DNA from: Nocardioidaceae bacterium
GTDB lineage: Bacteria; Actinomycetota; Actinomycetes; Propionibacteriales; Nocardioidaceae
Assembly: GCA_013697585.1 (NCBI GenBank)
Contig: JACCWP010000090.1
Span: forward strand, 1-43,947
Direction: 5' to 3'
Length of the DNA: 43,947 bases
Shown here: piece after piece, positions 1-8,270 of the stretch
How the letters are laid out: the number at the start of each line of letters is the position of its first letter
Numbering within the stretch: the stretch's first letter is position 1
Notes under the pieces: generated by a model
What the model saw: only the letters and a program-made list of their open reading frames with translations
Told to the model about the DNA's origin: nothing
The model's database searches: none
Translations under genes and position numbers: made by a program

Positions 1-76
1 TGGCGCGCTCGGAGGGATTCGAACCCCCAACCTTCTGATCCGTAGTCAGATGCTCTATCCGTTGAGCTACGAGCGC
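1..76 (-). tRNA. tRNA-Arg (anticodon ACG)
   Basis: Read on the minus strand, the sequence folds as a full cloverleaf. A 7-bp acceptor stem pairs 70-76 with 5-11. The anticodon stem TCTGA/TCAGA encloses loop CTACGGA, giving anticodon ACG. The T-arm has the usual GGTTCGAATCC core. The discriminator base is G (position 4) and CCA is encoded (positions 1-3). ACG would read CGN arginine codons after A-to-I editing. The gene ends at the window edge, so its downstream context is unseen. Confidence 0.96.
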
Positions 77-329
77 AGGGCGGGTCGCGCGGGCGGGGTC
101 CCCGGGCGCGGGCCGTGCGCAACTGTAGCGCCAGCCACGCGGCGTCCGAAACCGACGACCAGCCGGTCACGTCGACGACGGTTGAAGGAAACCGCGCGAC
201 GAGCGCAACCGATTGCCCATCGCGCGTCTGCGATTGGGGCGTCGGCGCTGTGCGGAAGCCAGGTCGATGTGGAGGCCTCTGTGGCTGTGTCGTCTCACCC
301 TCGTCAGCTCCCACCCCGCCGTCTCGTCC

Positions 330-1368
330 CCGCCGCCTCGTCCCCGCCGCACGCGCCTGGCCGTGGCTGCCGTCGGCGGGGTGGTTGTGGCCGGCAGCGA
401 CGCTGGCCTCCGCCACGACCGCCACCGGCGCCCCGCCAGCTCACCGTGCCCGGCCGCCACGTCCATCGCCTCGACAACGACGGCGACGCGGTCACGGCCA
501 CCACCGTCTCCGAGGCCAACACCCCCGACCAGCTCACCGGTGAGGTGCTCGGGGTCATCGACGATGGCATCGCCCCGGGCGTCGACATGGTCATGGTGCG
601 CCGGGCCGGGTCGGCGGTGACGGGGTCCGGGCGGCCAGGTCGACGCCGGCATCTGGGCGGGCATGTCCGGTTCCTCCGGCTACGACGACGAGGGACTGCT
701 CTCGGCGCGGTGGCGTACGGACTCTCCTTCGCCCCGAGTGACGTGGCCGGCGTCACGCCGGCTGCCCAGATGTACGACGTGCTTGACGGAAGCGGCAGGG
801 CCGGGCTGCCGGTTCGGTCGACGTCCCGCAGCGTTACCACCGAGCGCTGCGTCAGGCTGGGGTAGCGCGTTCCGCCGACGAGCGGTTTACCAAGCTGCCC
901 TATCTGGGACATCCACGGCGATGTCCGGAAGGTCGTGCCGACCCGTTCGAGAAGGTCACCGTGACCGACGTCGACATCGACATAGCCTTCGACACCGACG
1001 TGCTCGCCACGCGGTTCGCCAAGGTCGAGGTACGCCGCGATGGCGAGTGGATCGTCGTCATCCGCGGCGATCGGGTGCGAGCAGCCCGGGGCAGCACCCT
1101 CCCGCTGCGCGTGAGCCTCAAGCTGGGACTCGAGAGCGACGCAGCGTCGAAGCGCGCACGGCTCGACGCCACCATCTCGAAGCGCACCGGACGTGCCCAC
1201 ATCCACCTCGGCAACGACCGTGCCTGCGGCGGCAAGGCGTCCAACTTCGACGAGCTGGCACAAAGCATCGAGGACCGGACGACGAGCAGCAGCGTCGGGG
1301 CCACGGTGTGCAGCAGCCGGTGCGCGGCCTCGGTCGCGATCAAGTGCGCCGTCACCCGGTCCCGGTAG
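330..1368 (+). pseudogene. broken SpoIVB/S55-type serine peptidase-like gene
   Basis: No single frame spans this region, but successive frames carry family-typical pieces in the right order. A signal-peptide-like stretch comes first (about 340-430, split between frames). Next is TGEVLGVIDDGIAPGVDM (about 537-590). Then VDAGIWAGMSGSSGYDDEG (about 640-700) carries the catalytic-serine region, which is normally GMSGSP. AVAYGLSFAPSDVAGVTPAA follows (about 707-775, another frame), and finally a beta-rich C-terminal domain with VEVRRDGEW (about 1024-1050) and NFDELAQSIEDR (about 1243-1278). At least two frame changes and an internal deletion are needed: intact actinobacterial relatives are roughly 550-600 residues, while only about 345 codons remain. 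The catalytic motif itself is altered after the serine. From established knowledge, such proteins are secreted or membrane-linked serine peptidase-like proteins. This copy looks dead. Confidence 0.72.
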
Positions 1369-1607
1369 GCGGCGTCGAAGAGTCGTGCGTCCACCGAGTG
1401 CCATGAGACGGCGGTGAACATCGCCCGAGCGGCCGCCAACACCGCGAGCCGGGTTTGACGAGTGGGTGCGTAGCCTTGCGAAGTGCCTCGGGTTTACGGT
1501 GGGCGCCCACGTCCGGGATGGACGCCTCTGAAGTCAATGAGCCGTCGGGCCAGCTGGCGACCCGGAGCCGGCCACGGCCTCGCGGTGCGCGAAAGGGATG
1601 TCCGCCG

Positions 1608-3440
1608 ATGACCGCTGAGCCCAGTCAAGCTGCCACCGAGGCCTCGTACCGTTCCTCCCACTCCGGGCTGCAGGCCTGGGTCGACGAGGTGGCCGAGCTG
1701 ACCCAGCCCGACCGGGTCCACTGGTGCGACGGTTCGGACGAGGAGTGGGCGCGGCTGACCGACCAGCTGGTCGACAGCGGCGCGTTCGTGCGTCTCTGCG
1801 ACGAAAAGAAGCCCAACTCGTTCTGGTGCGCGACCGACCCCAAGGACGTCGCCAGGGTCGAGGACAGCACCTTCATCTGCACCCGCAGGGAAGCCGACGC
1901 CGGCCCCACGAACAACTGGATGGAGCCCGCCGAGATGCGGGCCACGATGACCGAGCTCTACCGGGGCTCGATGCGCGGCCGCACGCTCTATGTCATCCCG
2001 TTCGTGATGGGCCACCTCGAGGCAAACGAGCCGAAGTTCGGCGTCGAGATCACCGACTCCCCGTATGTCGTCGTGAGCATGCGGGTGATGTGCCGGATGG
2101 GCCGCAAGATCCTGGACAAGCTGGAACAGCGGGAACTGCCCTTCGTACCGTGTCTGCACTCCGTCGGCGCGCCGCTCGAACCGGGCGACAGCGACGTCGC
2201 CTGGCCGTGCAACGACACCAAGTACATCTCGCACTTTCCCGAGGACCGGGCGATCTGGAGCTTTGGCTCCGGCTACGGCGGCAACTCCTTGCTGGGCAAG
2301 AAGTGCTATGCGTTGCGCATCGCGTCGGTCATCGCCCGTGACGAGGGCTGGCTCGCCGAGCACATGCTGCTGCTCAAGCTGACCTCGCCTGAGGACAAGG
2401 TCTACTACATCGCCGCGTGCTTCCCGAGCGCGTGCGGCAAGACCAACCTGGCGATGCTCGACCCCACCATCGAGGGGTGGAAGGCCGAGACCGTCGGCGA
2501 CGACATCGCGTGGATGCGGTTCGGTGATGACGGCCGGCTCTATGCCATCAATCCGGAGTTCGGCCTGTTCGGCGTGGCGCCCGGCACGGGGTGGAAGACC
2601 AACCCGACCGCGATGCGCACGGTCGACCTCGGCAACTCTGTCTTCACCAATGTCGGACTCACCGACGACGGCGACGTCTGGTGGGAAGGCATGTCCGAGG
2701 AGCAGCCGGCGCACCTCACCGACTGGAAGGGTCGCGACTGGACGCCCGACAGCGACGAGACCGCCGCACACCCCAACAGCCGGTTCTGCACCCCCATCCG
2801 GCAGGTGCCGATCCTCGCGCCGGAGTATGAGGATCCGCAGGGCGTGCCGATCTCCGCCATCTTCTTCGGGGGCCGACGCAAGACCACCGTCCCCCTGGTG
2901 ACCGAGGCCCGCGACTGGGTGCACGGCACGTTCATGGGCGCGACGTTGTCGTCCGAGACCACCGCCGCAGCGACAGGCGACGTCGGTGTCGTACGCCGGG
3001 ACCCGATGGCGATGCTGCCGTTCATCGGCTACCACGCGGCCGACTACCTTGCGCACTGGATCGAGACCGGCAAGACCCGTGACGCAGCCAAGATGCCGCG
3101 GATCTTCTATGTCAACTGGTTTCGCCGTGACGACGACGGTGGGTTCCTGTGGCCCGGGTTCCGCGACAACAGCCGGGTGCTCAAGTGGGCGATCGAACGG
3201 ATCGAGGGAACCGCCGCCGCCGACGAGACGCCGATCGGGTTCGTGCCGACGTACGACAGCCTCGACACCGACGGACTCGACGCCGACGAGGCAGCGATCC
3301 GCCAAGCGCTCCTGGTCGACCCCGCTGAGTGGCGCGACGAGCTTCCGTTGATCACCGAGTGGTTCGAGTCGATCGGCGACAAGCTGCCGGCGGTGCTGTG
3401 GACCGAGCTGGACAGTCTGCGAGCCCGCCTCGACGGTTGA
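1608..3440 (+). CDS. pckG: phosphoenolpyruvate carboxykinase (GTP)
   Basis: The 610-residue protein is full length for GTP-dependent PEPCK, which converts oxaloacetate plus GTP to phosphoenolpyruvate, CO2 and GDP in the cytosol (gluconeogenesis and anaplerosis). The kinase-1a/P-loop motif FPSACGKTN lies at residues about 272-280 and contains the reactive cysteine typical of this class. TNNW (about residue 103) and the C-terminal [16 protein letters not shown] block are also characteristic. The ATG at 1608 was chosen because the frame also opens upstream at 1455, but only this start has a ribosome site (gaaaggga, about 9 nt upstream) and leaves the normal N-terminus. It stands alone, downstream of a broken peptidase gene. 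Confidence 0.97.
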   Translation: MTAEPSQAATEASYRSSHSGLQAWVDEVAELTQPDRVHWCDGSDEEWARLTDQLVDSGAFVRLCDEKKPNSFWCATDPKDVARVEDSTFICTRREADAGPTNNWMEPAEMRATMTELYRGSMRGRTLYVIPFVMGHLEANEPKFGVEITDSPYVVVSMRVMCRMGRKILDKLEQRELPFVPCLHSVGAPLEPGDSDVAWPCNDTKYISHFPEDRAIWSFGSGYGGNSLLGKKCYALRIASVIARDEGWLAEHMLLLKLTSPEDKVYYIAACFPSACGKTNLAMLDPTIEGWKAETVGDDIAWMRFGDDGRLYAINPEFGLFGVAPGTGWKTNPTAMRTVDLGNSVFTNVGLTDDGDVWWEGMSEEQPAHLTDWKGRDWTPDSDETAAHPNSRFCTPIRQVPILAPEYEDPQGVPISAIFFGGRRKTTVPLVTEARDWVHGTFMGATLSSETTAAATGDVGVVRRDPMAMLPFIGYHAADYLAHWIETGKTRDAAKMPRIFYVNWFRRDDDGGFLWPGFRDNSRVLKWAIERIEGTAAADETPIGFVPTYDSLDTDGLDADEAAIRQALLVDPAEWRDELPLITEWFESIGDKLPAVLWTELDSLRARLDG

Positions 3441-3467
3441 CCTCCGTGCGACCCCATTCGGGTTCGC

Positions 3468-3487
3468 GCCGGGGGGGATGACCCGGC
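3468..3487 (+). terminator. possible terminator hairpin after pckG
   Basis: GCCGGG (3468-3473) can pair with CCCGGC (3482-3487) across an 8-nt loop, 28 nt after the pckG stop codon. There is no U-tract, so this is at best an actinobacterial-type terminator without a poly-U tail. Confidence 0.35.
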
Positions 3488-3621
3488 GGCTGGATACAGT
3501 CCGCTGCGTGTACGGGAGCCGGCACACCCGGCAGGTGCGTGGCCGGCGCCGCCTTCACCGAGCAGCAGGCGCGAAGGATCGCCCGGCTGCTTGGCTGACG
3601 GACCCACGGGCCTGACGGTCA

Positions 3622-3698
3622 CTTCCCCAGGCTTGGGTGCGCCTACCCAGCGAACGAAACCTGGGGAAGCGCACCTTTCGCTGGTGAACCAGCGAAAA
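3622..3698. repeat. REP-like palindromic repeat, copy A
   Basis: Two adjacent hairpins can be seen. CTTCCCCAGG (3622-3631) pairs perfectly with CCTGGGGAAG (3660-3669). TTTCGCTGG (3676-3684) pairs perfectly with CCAGCGAAA (3689-3697) across a 4-nt loop. The stretch GCGCACCTTTCGCTGG recurs in copy B at 5769-5784, and both copies end in a CCAGCGAAA arm. It abuts the broken end of a carboxypeptidase remnant. Two copies with compensating palindromes point to a dispersed intergenic repeat rather than to coding sequence. Confidence 0.75.
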
Positions 3699-3725
3699 GC
3701 GCGGCCCCCGTCGGGCTTCGCGCGC

Positions 3726-4179
3726 GGCGCCGGCGAGCTCGGTGGCACCGCCGCGGTCGTCGACGAGTCGTACGGCGAGGGGCGGGTGGTGCTGTTCGCC
3801 AGCGACCCCAACTTCCGCGGCTTCACCTCCGGCACCCAGACGATGGTGTGGAACGCGGTGTTCGGAGCCGCGCCGGCGTCGAACGGCACGCTCGAGGGCA
3901 CGGCCAGGGAGCGGGAGCGGGCCGCACAGTCCCGTACGCGGGCTGGCAGCCTTGGGCGGTCGCGTCGTGGTGACCGTGCGCGCCGGCGCCGCGACCGCCG
4001 CCGCATCCGTGGTCGAGGTTAGCGGGGTCGCCCCGGAGCGGGTGCGTCGTGAGCCGTCGGCGGGGACGGTCCGGTTCGTCCTGGCCGTGCCGCCGGCGCG
4101 GGATCGGGTGGTGAGCCGGCTGGTCGACGAACTCGCGGCACTCGGCGACGACGTGCTGGCGGTCTATGCCCCGCGGTAG
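3726..4179 (+). pseudogene. C-terminal remnant of an M14-type (zinc) carboxypeptidase
   Basis: Frame 1 of the remnant reads GELGGTAAVVDESYGEGRVVLF and then DPNFRGFTSGTQTMVWNAVFG (about 3735-3868). This matches the distinctive C-terminal end of actinobacterial M14 zinc-carboxypeptidase proteins. The reading then has to move to another frame near 3940, where it continues as LAALGGRVVVTVRAGA and ends RLVDELAALGDDVLAVYAPR with a stop at 4177. The catalytic zinc-binding domain is missing entirely, and its place is taken by the REP-like repeat just upstream. Both the 5' truncation and the frameshift make this a pseudogene. The family assignment rests on remembered C-terminal motifs only, so it is moderate. 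Confidence 0.62.
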
Positions 4180-4207
4180 GTGTCGCCCGCCAACCGGCCA
4201 GGCTGGC

Positions 4208-5404
4208 TCAGCGACGGGTTGCCGACGTGATCGCCCTGCGCCGGCGGACCGCGCCGACCAGCACCAAGGCGGTCCCGGCCGCGAGCAGCAGCGATCCCAG
4301 CAACAGCACGGGCGCGCGGACGCTGGGCCGCACGGAGTCGACCCCGCCCGACGTCGTGTCCGAGGTCGCCTCGGCGGTGGCCTCGGCGGTGGCCTCATCC
4401 GTGGCCTCGGCGGTGGCCTCGGCGGTGGCCTCGTCGCGTGTCCCTGAGTCGGAGGTCCGCCGGGCGGCAGGGGCCTCGTGGGTGGTCGATGTCGGCTGGT
4501 CGCTGGAGACCCGATCGGTGGGATGGTCGGTTGCGTCCGGCGGGCCCTGGCCGTCGCTTGATTGCTCCGCGGTTGTTGCGCTGTCGGTGGGGTCAGGCGT
4601 GTCCTCGGACGCGATCGGCTCGGTCGGTTCGTTGTCGTCAGCCGGGCTGCTCTGGTCGGTCCATGTCGTCGCGGCGGGAGGCGGGGCGATGGTCTCGGTC
4701 TCCTCGGCGGACCCGCCGGTGGAAGCGTCGCTGTCGGTGAGCTCGGGCTGCACGTCGACCAGAGCGCACGCCTCGTTGTCGACGACCAGCCCGTCCATCG
4801 CCTCGCCGGTGACCGTCGGTGCGGCGACGAGCTCAGCCTCGCCGGACACCACCTGGACGACGATGGTCAAGGTGATCGTCGACCCGGGCTCCATCGGACC
4901 GATGTCGAACTCGCCCGTGCCGAGGTCGTACGCGGCGGGGGTGTCGAGGATGGCCAAGCCCTCGGGCATCGGAGCGCTGACCGTGACGGCTGGGTCGGTC
5001 CCCGGGCCGGCGTTCGTGACGACGATCTCGATGGTCAGCTGATCGCCTAGCTCGACGGCTTGTGGGGAGGCGTCGGCGGTGATCGACAGGGCCGCGGTGT
5101 CGGTACCGCCGCTGCTGTCCCCGTCGGAGGTGGCGTCGTCACCGTCGTCACCGTCGTCACCGCCGGGCTGAGCCGGGACATCGGGCACCGGCCCGGTCGT
5201 CGCCGCGATGGTTGCGGCTGCGACCTGCTCCGCGGCCGGTGAGGCCGGCGCCTGACGCGACAGCGCCGATCGCGTGGTGCAACCGTCGACGGCATCGGCC
5301 TGTCCGGTCCCGGGCACGACGAGCAGGGCAGTGCCCAGCAGAGCGGCCAGCAGACCGGTCGGCACGCACTGCGCGGCGCTCTCGCGCACTCGAGACCAGA
5401 TCAC
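4208..5404 (-). CDS. secreted DUF11-type repeat protein with C-terminal membrane anchor
   Basis: The 398-residue product begins with a signal peptide (hydrophobic core LLAALLGTALLVV, cleavage near GQADA). An acidic DDGDDGDD linker follows, then one beta-sandwich domain of DUF11/CARDB type (LTIEIVVTNAGPGTDPAVTV). After that comes a long Ser/Thr/Pro/Glu-rich region that ends in an EATAEA repeat (4363-4436), one transmembrane helix (APVLLLGSLLLAAGTALVLVG) and a basic tail (RRRRAITSATRR). This layout fits an extracellular stalk-like protein anchored in the membrane; no LPXTG motif is seen. The GTG at 5404 was chosen because a -10-like TATCGT (5417-5412) lies 7 nt upstream, as for a leaderless mRNA; the frame is open further upstream. 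The function is unknown. Confidence 0.8.
   Translation of the reverse strand: MIWSRVRESAAQCVPTGLLAALLGTALLVVPGTGQADAVDGCTTRSALSRQAPASPAAEQVAAATIAATTGPVPDVPAQPGGDDGDDGDDATSDGDSSGGTDTAALSITADASPQAVELGDQLTIEIVVTNAGPGTDPAVTVSAPMPEGLAILDTPAAYDLGTGEFDIGPMEPGSTITLTIVVQVVSGEAELVAAPTVTGEAMDGLVVDNEACALVDVQPELTDSDASTGGSAEETETIAPPPAATTWTDQSSPADDNEPTEPIASEDTPDPTDSATTAEQSSDGQGPPDATDHPTDRVSSDQPTSTTHEAPAARRTSDSGTRDEATAEATAEATDEATAEATAEATSDTTSGGVDSVRPSVRAPVLLLGSLLLAAGTALVLVGAVRRRRAITSATRR
4363..4436. repeat. 12-bp tandem repeat coding for EATA units
   Basis: About six units of a 12-bp repeat (consensus ggcctcggcggt on the plus strand) encode the (EATA)n stretch of the secreted protein on the minus strand. 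One unit differs (ggcctcatccgt). Such repeats expand and contract easily, so the length of the stalk may vary between strains. Confidence 0.85.
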
Positions 5405-5591
5405 GCGCGCGACGATAGGGCCGCGCCGGACGGCGGTGCCGGGTTGGGGCGGTCTTGGGACCGAACATGCCGTCAAAAATTGGCCGTTCGGACGATGCCG
5501 CGGTGCCCACCAGGCCTGCTCATCCGCTTTGCCGCCCGCACGAGCGGCCTTGTAGCCTGACGCTTCCGTCGAGCGCCCCGGCGCGCGGCCT

Positions 5592-5682
5592 GGAGGTGTC
5601 GCCTAGTCCGGCCTATGGCGCCCGCCTGCTAAGCGGGTTGAGGGTTCATCCCCTCTCGCGGGTTCAAATCCCGCCACCTCCG
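5592..5682 (+). tRNA. tRNA-Ser (anticodon GCT)
   Basis: The acceptor stem GGAGGTG (5592-5598) pairs with CACCTCC (5675-5681). The anticodon stem CCCGC/GCGGG encloses CTGCTAA, giving anticodon GCT. A long variable arm (class II tRNA) precedes the T-arm GCGGGTTCAAATCCCGC. The discriminator is G (5682). CCA is not encoded, as CCG follows. It reads AGC/AGU serine codons. Confidence 0.96.
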
Positions 5683-5740
5683 CCGGCACGACCCCAGCGT
5701 GCCTGGCTCGTCATCGCGTACTTCCCCGGCGGTATGTGCG

Positions 5741-5800
5741 CTCCCCCAGGTTTCCTTCGCGCGGAAAGCGCACCTTTCGCTGGGAACCCAGCGAAAGGTG
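5741..5800. repeat. REP-like palindromic repeat, copy B
   Basis: CACCTTTCGCTGGG (5771-5784) and CCCAGCGAAAGGTG (5787-5800) form a perfect 14-bp inverted repeat with a 2-nt spacer. A smaller stem, TTTCC/GGAAA, lies just upstream (about 5751-5767). The element shares GCGCACCTTTCGCTGG with copy A (3671-3684). It lies between two convergent tRNA-Ser genes, where the hairpin could also help to stop transcription from both sides. Confidence 0.78.
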
Positions 5801-5830
5801 GGACGGGTGGGACGGCGTGCGGCCGCCCGG

Positions 5831-5919
5831 CAGAGGGGGCGGGATTCGAACCCGCGGCTGACATCGCTGCCAGCGACCGCTTTCAAGGCGGTTCCGATAG
5901 GCCACTCCGGCACCCCTCC
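5831..5919 (-). tRNA. tRNA-Ser (anticodon TGA)
   Basis: On the minus strand the acceptor stem GGAGGGG (5919-5913) pairs with CCCCTCT (5838-5832, one G-U pair). The anticodon stem ACCGC/GCGGT encloses CTTGAAA, giving anticodon TGA. A long variable arm is present and the T-arm is GCGGGTTCGAATCCCGC. The discriminator is G, and CCA is not encoded. It reads UCN serine codons and converges on the tRNA-Ser(GCT) gene. Confidence 0.96.
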
Positions 5920-5955
5920 ACGCCTACCCGCCCAGCATCCCAGGAGCCCGCCAAC

Positions 5956-6171
5956 TCAGGCCACGACGGCGAGGATGTCCCCCTCCTGCACGACATCGCC
6001 CGCCCGCACCTTGACGTCGAGCAGGATGCCGCCGGCCTCGGCGAGCACCGGGATCTCCATCTTCATCGACTCCAAGATCACGATGATGTCACCGGCCGCC
6101 ACCGTTGCGCCCGGCTCGGCAACGACGCTCAGCACGTTGGCGACCATCTCGGCCAGGACCTGGTGGGCCAC
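5956..6171 (-). CDS. stand-alone biotin/lipoyl carrier domain protein
   Basis: This 71-residue protein consists of a single biotinyl/lipoyl domain. The lysine of ESMKME (residue 37) is the expected biotinylation site, and the AGDVVQEGDILAVV strand near the end completes the barrel. Single-domain carriers of this kind are known in actinobacteria, but their carboxylase partner is usually unclear. The GTG at 6171 was chosen because AAGGGAG lies 6 nt upstream; a TTG at 6189 in the same frame has no ribosome site. It is the last gene of a minus-strand operon after a membrane protein (58 nt gap) and a nitrilase. No carboxylase subunit lies next to it; the methylcrotonyl-CoA carboxylase at 27.8 kb has its own biotin domain. 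Confidence 0.86.
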   Translation of the reverse strand: MAHQVLAEMVANVLSVVAEPGATVAAGDIIVILESMKMEIPVLAEAGGILLDVKVRAGDVVQEGDILAVVA

Positions 6172-6229
6172 GCGCGGCTCCCTTGACAACGGCTCCCTCG
6201 CTGATGACGTCGACCCGACGCTACCGCGC

Positions 6230-7348
6230 TCAGCGCAGCGGCCGGGTGCGGGAAGGCTCTGGTCGCAACACCGAGACCTCCCCCGTACGCAGGACCCGTC
6301 GCCCGCTGCCGGTCTCGCCCCGACGGCGGTCGAGGGCCAGGTCGACGCCGCGCGCGAGCAGGCCGAGGAGCAGCCCGACCGAGATGGAATAGAGCGCCGA
6401 CAGGGCGGTGACCTCCGGATCGAGCTCCTTGGTCGCCAAGGTGGCGGCGAGCATGGACGTGCCGAGCACCCCGAACGCGCACAGCCACCAGCCCTGCGGG
6501 CGGCGGGACCGGGTGCCGATCCCCCAGACCAGGGCGGGCAGACCGATCAGCGCCTCCACCGGCCGAGGCACCGCACGCAGGTTGTCCGACAGCCACGCCA
6601 CCGCCTGGTCGACCCCTTCGACGACGGACGCCGATCCATACTCGCGCAACAGCTGGCTGTAGACGAGCAGGCCCATCACCAGCAGCGCTGCCCCGACGCT
6701 GAGAGCCAACCCGCGCCCGCCGAGGCCGTGCAGCCCCACCCCGAGCCGCCACACCAGCGTGATCGCCAGCGCAATCGACAACCCGACCACCAGCAGCGTG
6801 TAGCGCCGGGTGTCGATGGTCGCGTTCAGACCTGCGACGGCCGCCGCGCCGGCCGCAGCGACGCTGAGGGCGAGGACGTACTCGACGACCGTGCCCAGCA
6901 CCGTGACCGCCGGGCGGGTCAACAGCACCGCAGCAAGACCGGAGATGACGGCGGTGAGCACGGACACGCCAGCGAGCACCCACGGCCGGTCGGAGAGCTG
7001 CGCGCCCACGGCGGCAGCCACGGCCAGGGCGATCCACAAGCTGGTTCGGGCGCCGACCCGCTGCGCCACCACCGCGGTGTGGACGACGCCGACGAGCCCA
7101 CCGCCCCACCCCGCGACCCATCCCGGGGTGTCGACCGACAGCAGCGCCGTCGACGCCGCCGCCGTTCCTGTCAGCCAGGCCGACATCAGCACCAGCACCA
7201 CGGTGCTGCGGGCAAGCCGATGTACCCGACCCGACCCGGCCCCCGGTGACGAGCCACGCTCAACGGTCGCCGTGCGGGCGGCCGGGCGGCTGGGCTCGAT
7301 GCTGGGCTCCATGCTGGGCCCGTGCTTGGACCTCGGCGTGGTGCTCAC
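6230..7348 (-). CDS. multi-pass membrane protein of unknown function
   Basis: The 372-residue product has a hydrophilic N-terminus of about 45 residues and then roughly nine to ten hydrophobic segments, for example STVVLVLMSAWLTGTAAAS, WIALAVAAAVGA and LALSVGAALLVMGLLVYS. It ends in a basic tail (RRRGETGSGRR). I recognise no family motif. The GTG at 7348 was chosen because it overlaps the TGA of the upstream nitrilase as GTGA, a normal coupling arrangement. A small 12-bp repeat (atgctgggctcc type, about 7290-7320) lies in the N-terminal coding part. Operon position suggests co-expression with the nitrilase and the mini biotin carrier, but nothing in the sequence defines a substrate. Confidence 0.78.
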   Translation of the reverse strand: MSTTPRSKHGPSMEPSIEPSRPAARTATVERGSSPGAGSGRVHRLARSTVVLVLMSAWLTGTAAASTALLSVDTPGWVAGWGGGLVGVVHTAVVAQRVGARTSLWIALAVAAAVGAQLSDRPWVLAGVSVLTAVISGLAAVLLTRPAVTVLGTVVEYVLALSVAAAGAAAVAGLNATIDTRRYTLLVVGLSIALAITLVWRLGVGLHGLGGRGLALSVGAALLVMGLLVYSQLLREYGSASVVEGVDQAVAWLSDNLRAVPRPVEALIGLPALVWGIGTRSRRPQGWWLCAFGVLGTSMLAATLATKELDPEVTALSALYSISVGLLLGLLARGVDLALDRRRGETGSGRRVLRTGEVSVLRPEPSRTRPLR

Positions 7349-8196
7349 CAACTGTCCGGCACGACCACCCGCGCCCGGCGCTGTTCCAGAGCGGGGTTGT
7401 GTCTGCGGGCGGCATCGAGGCGCTGCCGGGGCAGCGAGGCGCGGACCAGTGCCTCCTCGTCGCCCGCCGCGGCCACGACCACCCCCATCGGGTCGATCAC
7501 CTGACTGCGGCCGGAGTAGATGTCGCCGGTCTGGGCGGCGCCCAGCACCCAGCAGGTGTTCTCGATCGCCCGCGCCCGCAGCAGGGTGGTCCAGTGGTCC
7601 TCCTTGAGTGGGCCGCGAACCCACGCCGCGGGGACGCACAACGTGTCGGCACCCGCGTCGACCAGCAGCCGGGCGTACTCGGGGAAGCGCAGGTCGTAGC
7701 AACACATCAGCCCCACCCGCAGCGACCCGACATCGACCACGGACGCAACGAGCGGCCCCGGCTGCAGCTTGTCGGACTCGCGGAAGCCGAACGAGTCGTA
7801 CAGATGCGCCTTGCGCGACACCCCTTGCAGGGTGCCGTCGGCGCCGAGCGCGACCAGTGTGTTGTACGGGCGTGTGCCGTCGTCGCTGCGCTCGAACATC
7901 CCCCCGACGACGACGCCGCCGAGCCGCTTGGCCTGGTCGGCCAGCAACGCGACGAACGGCCCGTCGAGCGGCTCGGCGATGGCACCCAGGTCGTGGTCGA
8001 CCGGGCCGAAGTCGTGCATTGCCCCCTCGGGGAGGACCACCAGGTCGGGGAGCGGTCCAGGCTCGGTGTGCAGCCGGTCGAACCACGCAGCCACGGAGTC
8101 GCGCTGGGCCGCCGAGTCGGTTCGGGCCGCAGTCTGCACCAGCGCGACGTGCGCCACCGCCACGGCGAGGTCGGTCGGGTCGGGGGGCTCAGACAT
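7345..8196 (-). CDS. carbon-nitrogen hydrolase (nitrilase superfamily, Nit2/omega-amidase-like)
   Basis: The 283-residue protein has the full Glu-Lys-Cys triad of the nitrilase superfamily: E57 in VVLPEGAM, K129 in SRKAHLYD and C166 in CCYDLRFPE. The CYDLRFPE block and the overall length fit the Nit2/omega-amidase branch, cytosolic enzymes that hydrolyse small amides such as alpha-ketoglutaramate. The exact substrate is an inference. The start at 8196 (ATG, MSEPPDP) was preferred over the GTG/TTG-type opening further upstream, because it gives the normal N-terminal length. Its stop codon overlaps the next gene's GTG. It is transcribed away from the quinone oxidoreductase gene. Confidence 0.9.
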   Translation of the reverse strand: MSEPPDPTDLAVAVAHVALVQTAARTDSAAQRDSVAAWFDRLHTEPGPLPDLVVLPEGAMHDFGPVDHDLGAIAEPLDGPFVALLADQAKRLGGVVVGGMFERSDDGTRPYNTLVALGADGTLQGVSRKAHLYDSFGFRESDKLQPGPLVASVVDVGSLRVGLMCCYDLRFPEYARLLVDAGADTLCVPAAWVRGPLKEDHWTTLLRARAIENTCWVLGAAQTGDIYSGRSQVIDPMGVVVAAAGDEEALVRASLPRQRLDAARRHNPALEQRRARVVVPDSW

Positions 8197-8270
8197 GACC
8201 CCATGCTCGCACCGCTGCCACACTCGGGCACAGCCCAGCCCCGCCCGACAGCTCGACGAGAGGACCGACG

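Noticed and set aside
900-1442. minus-strand frame starting [26 protein letters not shown]
   Set aside because: The first 60 residues look somewhat protein-like, but the rest is antisense to the S55 remnant and I recognise no family. Possibly another remnant, but the support is too weak to list.
1494-3527. 677-codon open frame antisense to pckG
   Set aside because: It is the complement of a clearly conserved enzyme. Its translation is rich in Arg/Gly/His without any motif, as expected for antisense frames in GC-rich DNA.
4363-4436. CRISPR-like array
   Set aside because: The repeats are contiguous 12-bp units without spacers and lie in frame in a protein gene. The 15-bp repeats at 23961-24046 were rejected for the same reason.
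5699-7249. 516-codon plus-strand frame across the tRNA-Ser, biotin carrier and membrane protein genes
   Set aside because: It runs through a tRNA and opposite two genes with better evidence. The composition is low-complexity (Gln/Arg/His-rich).
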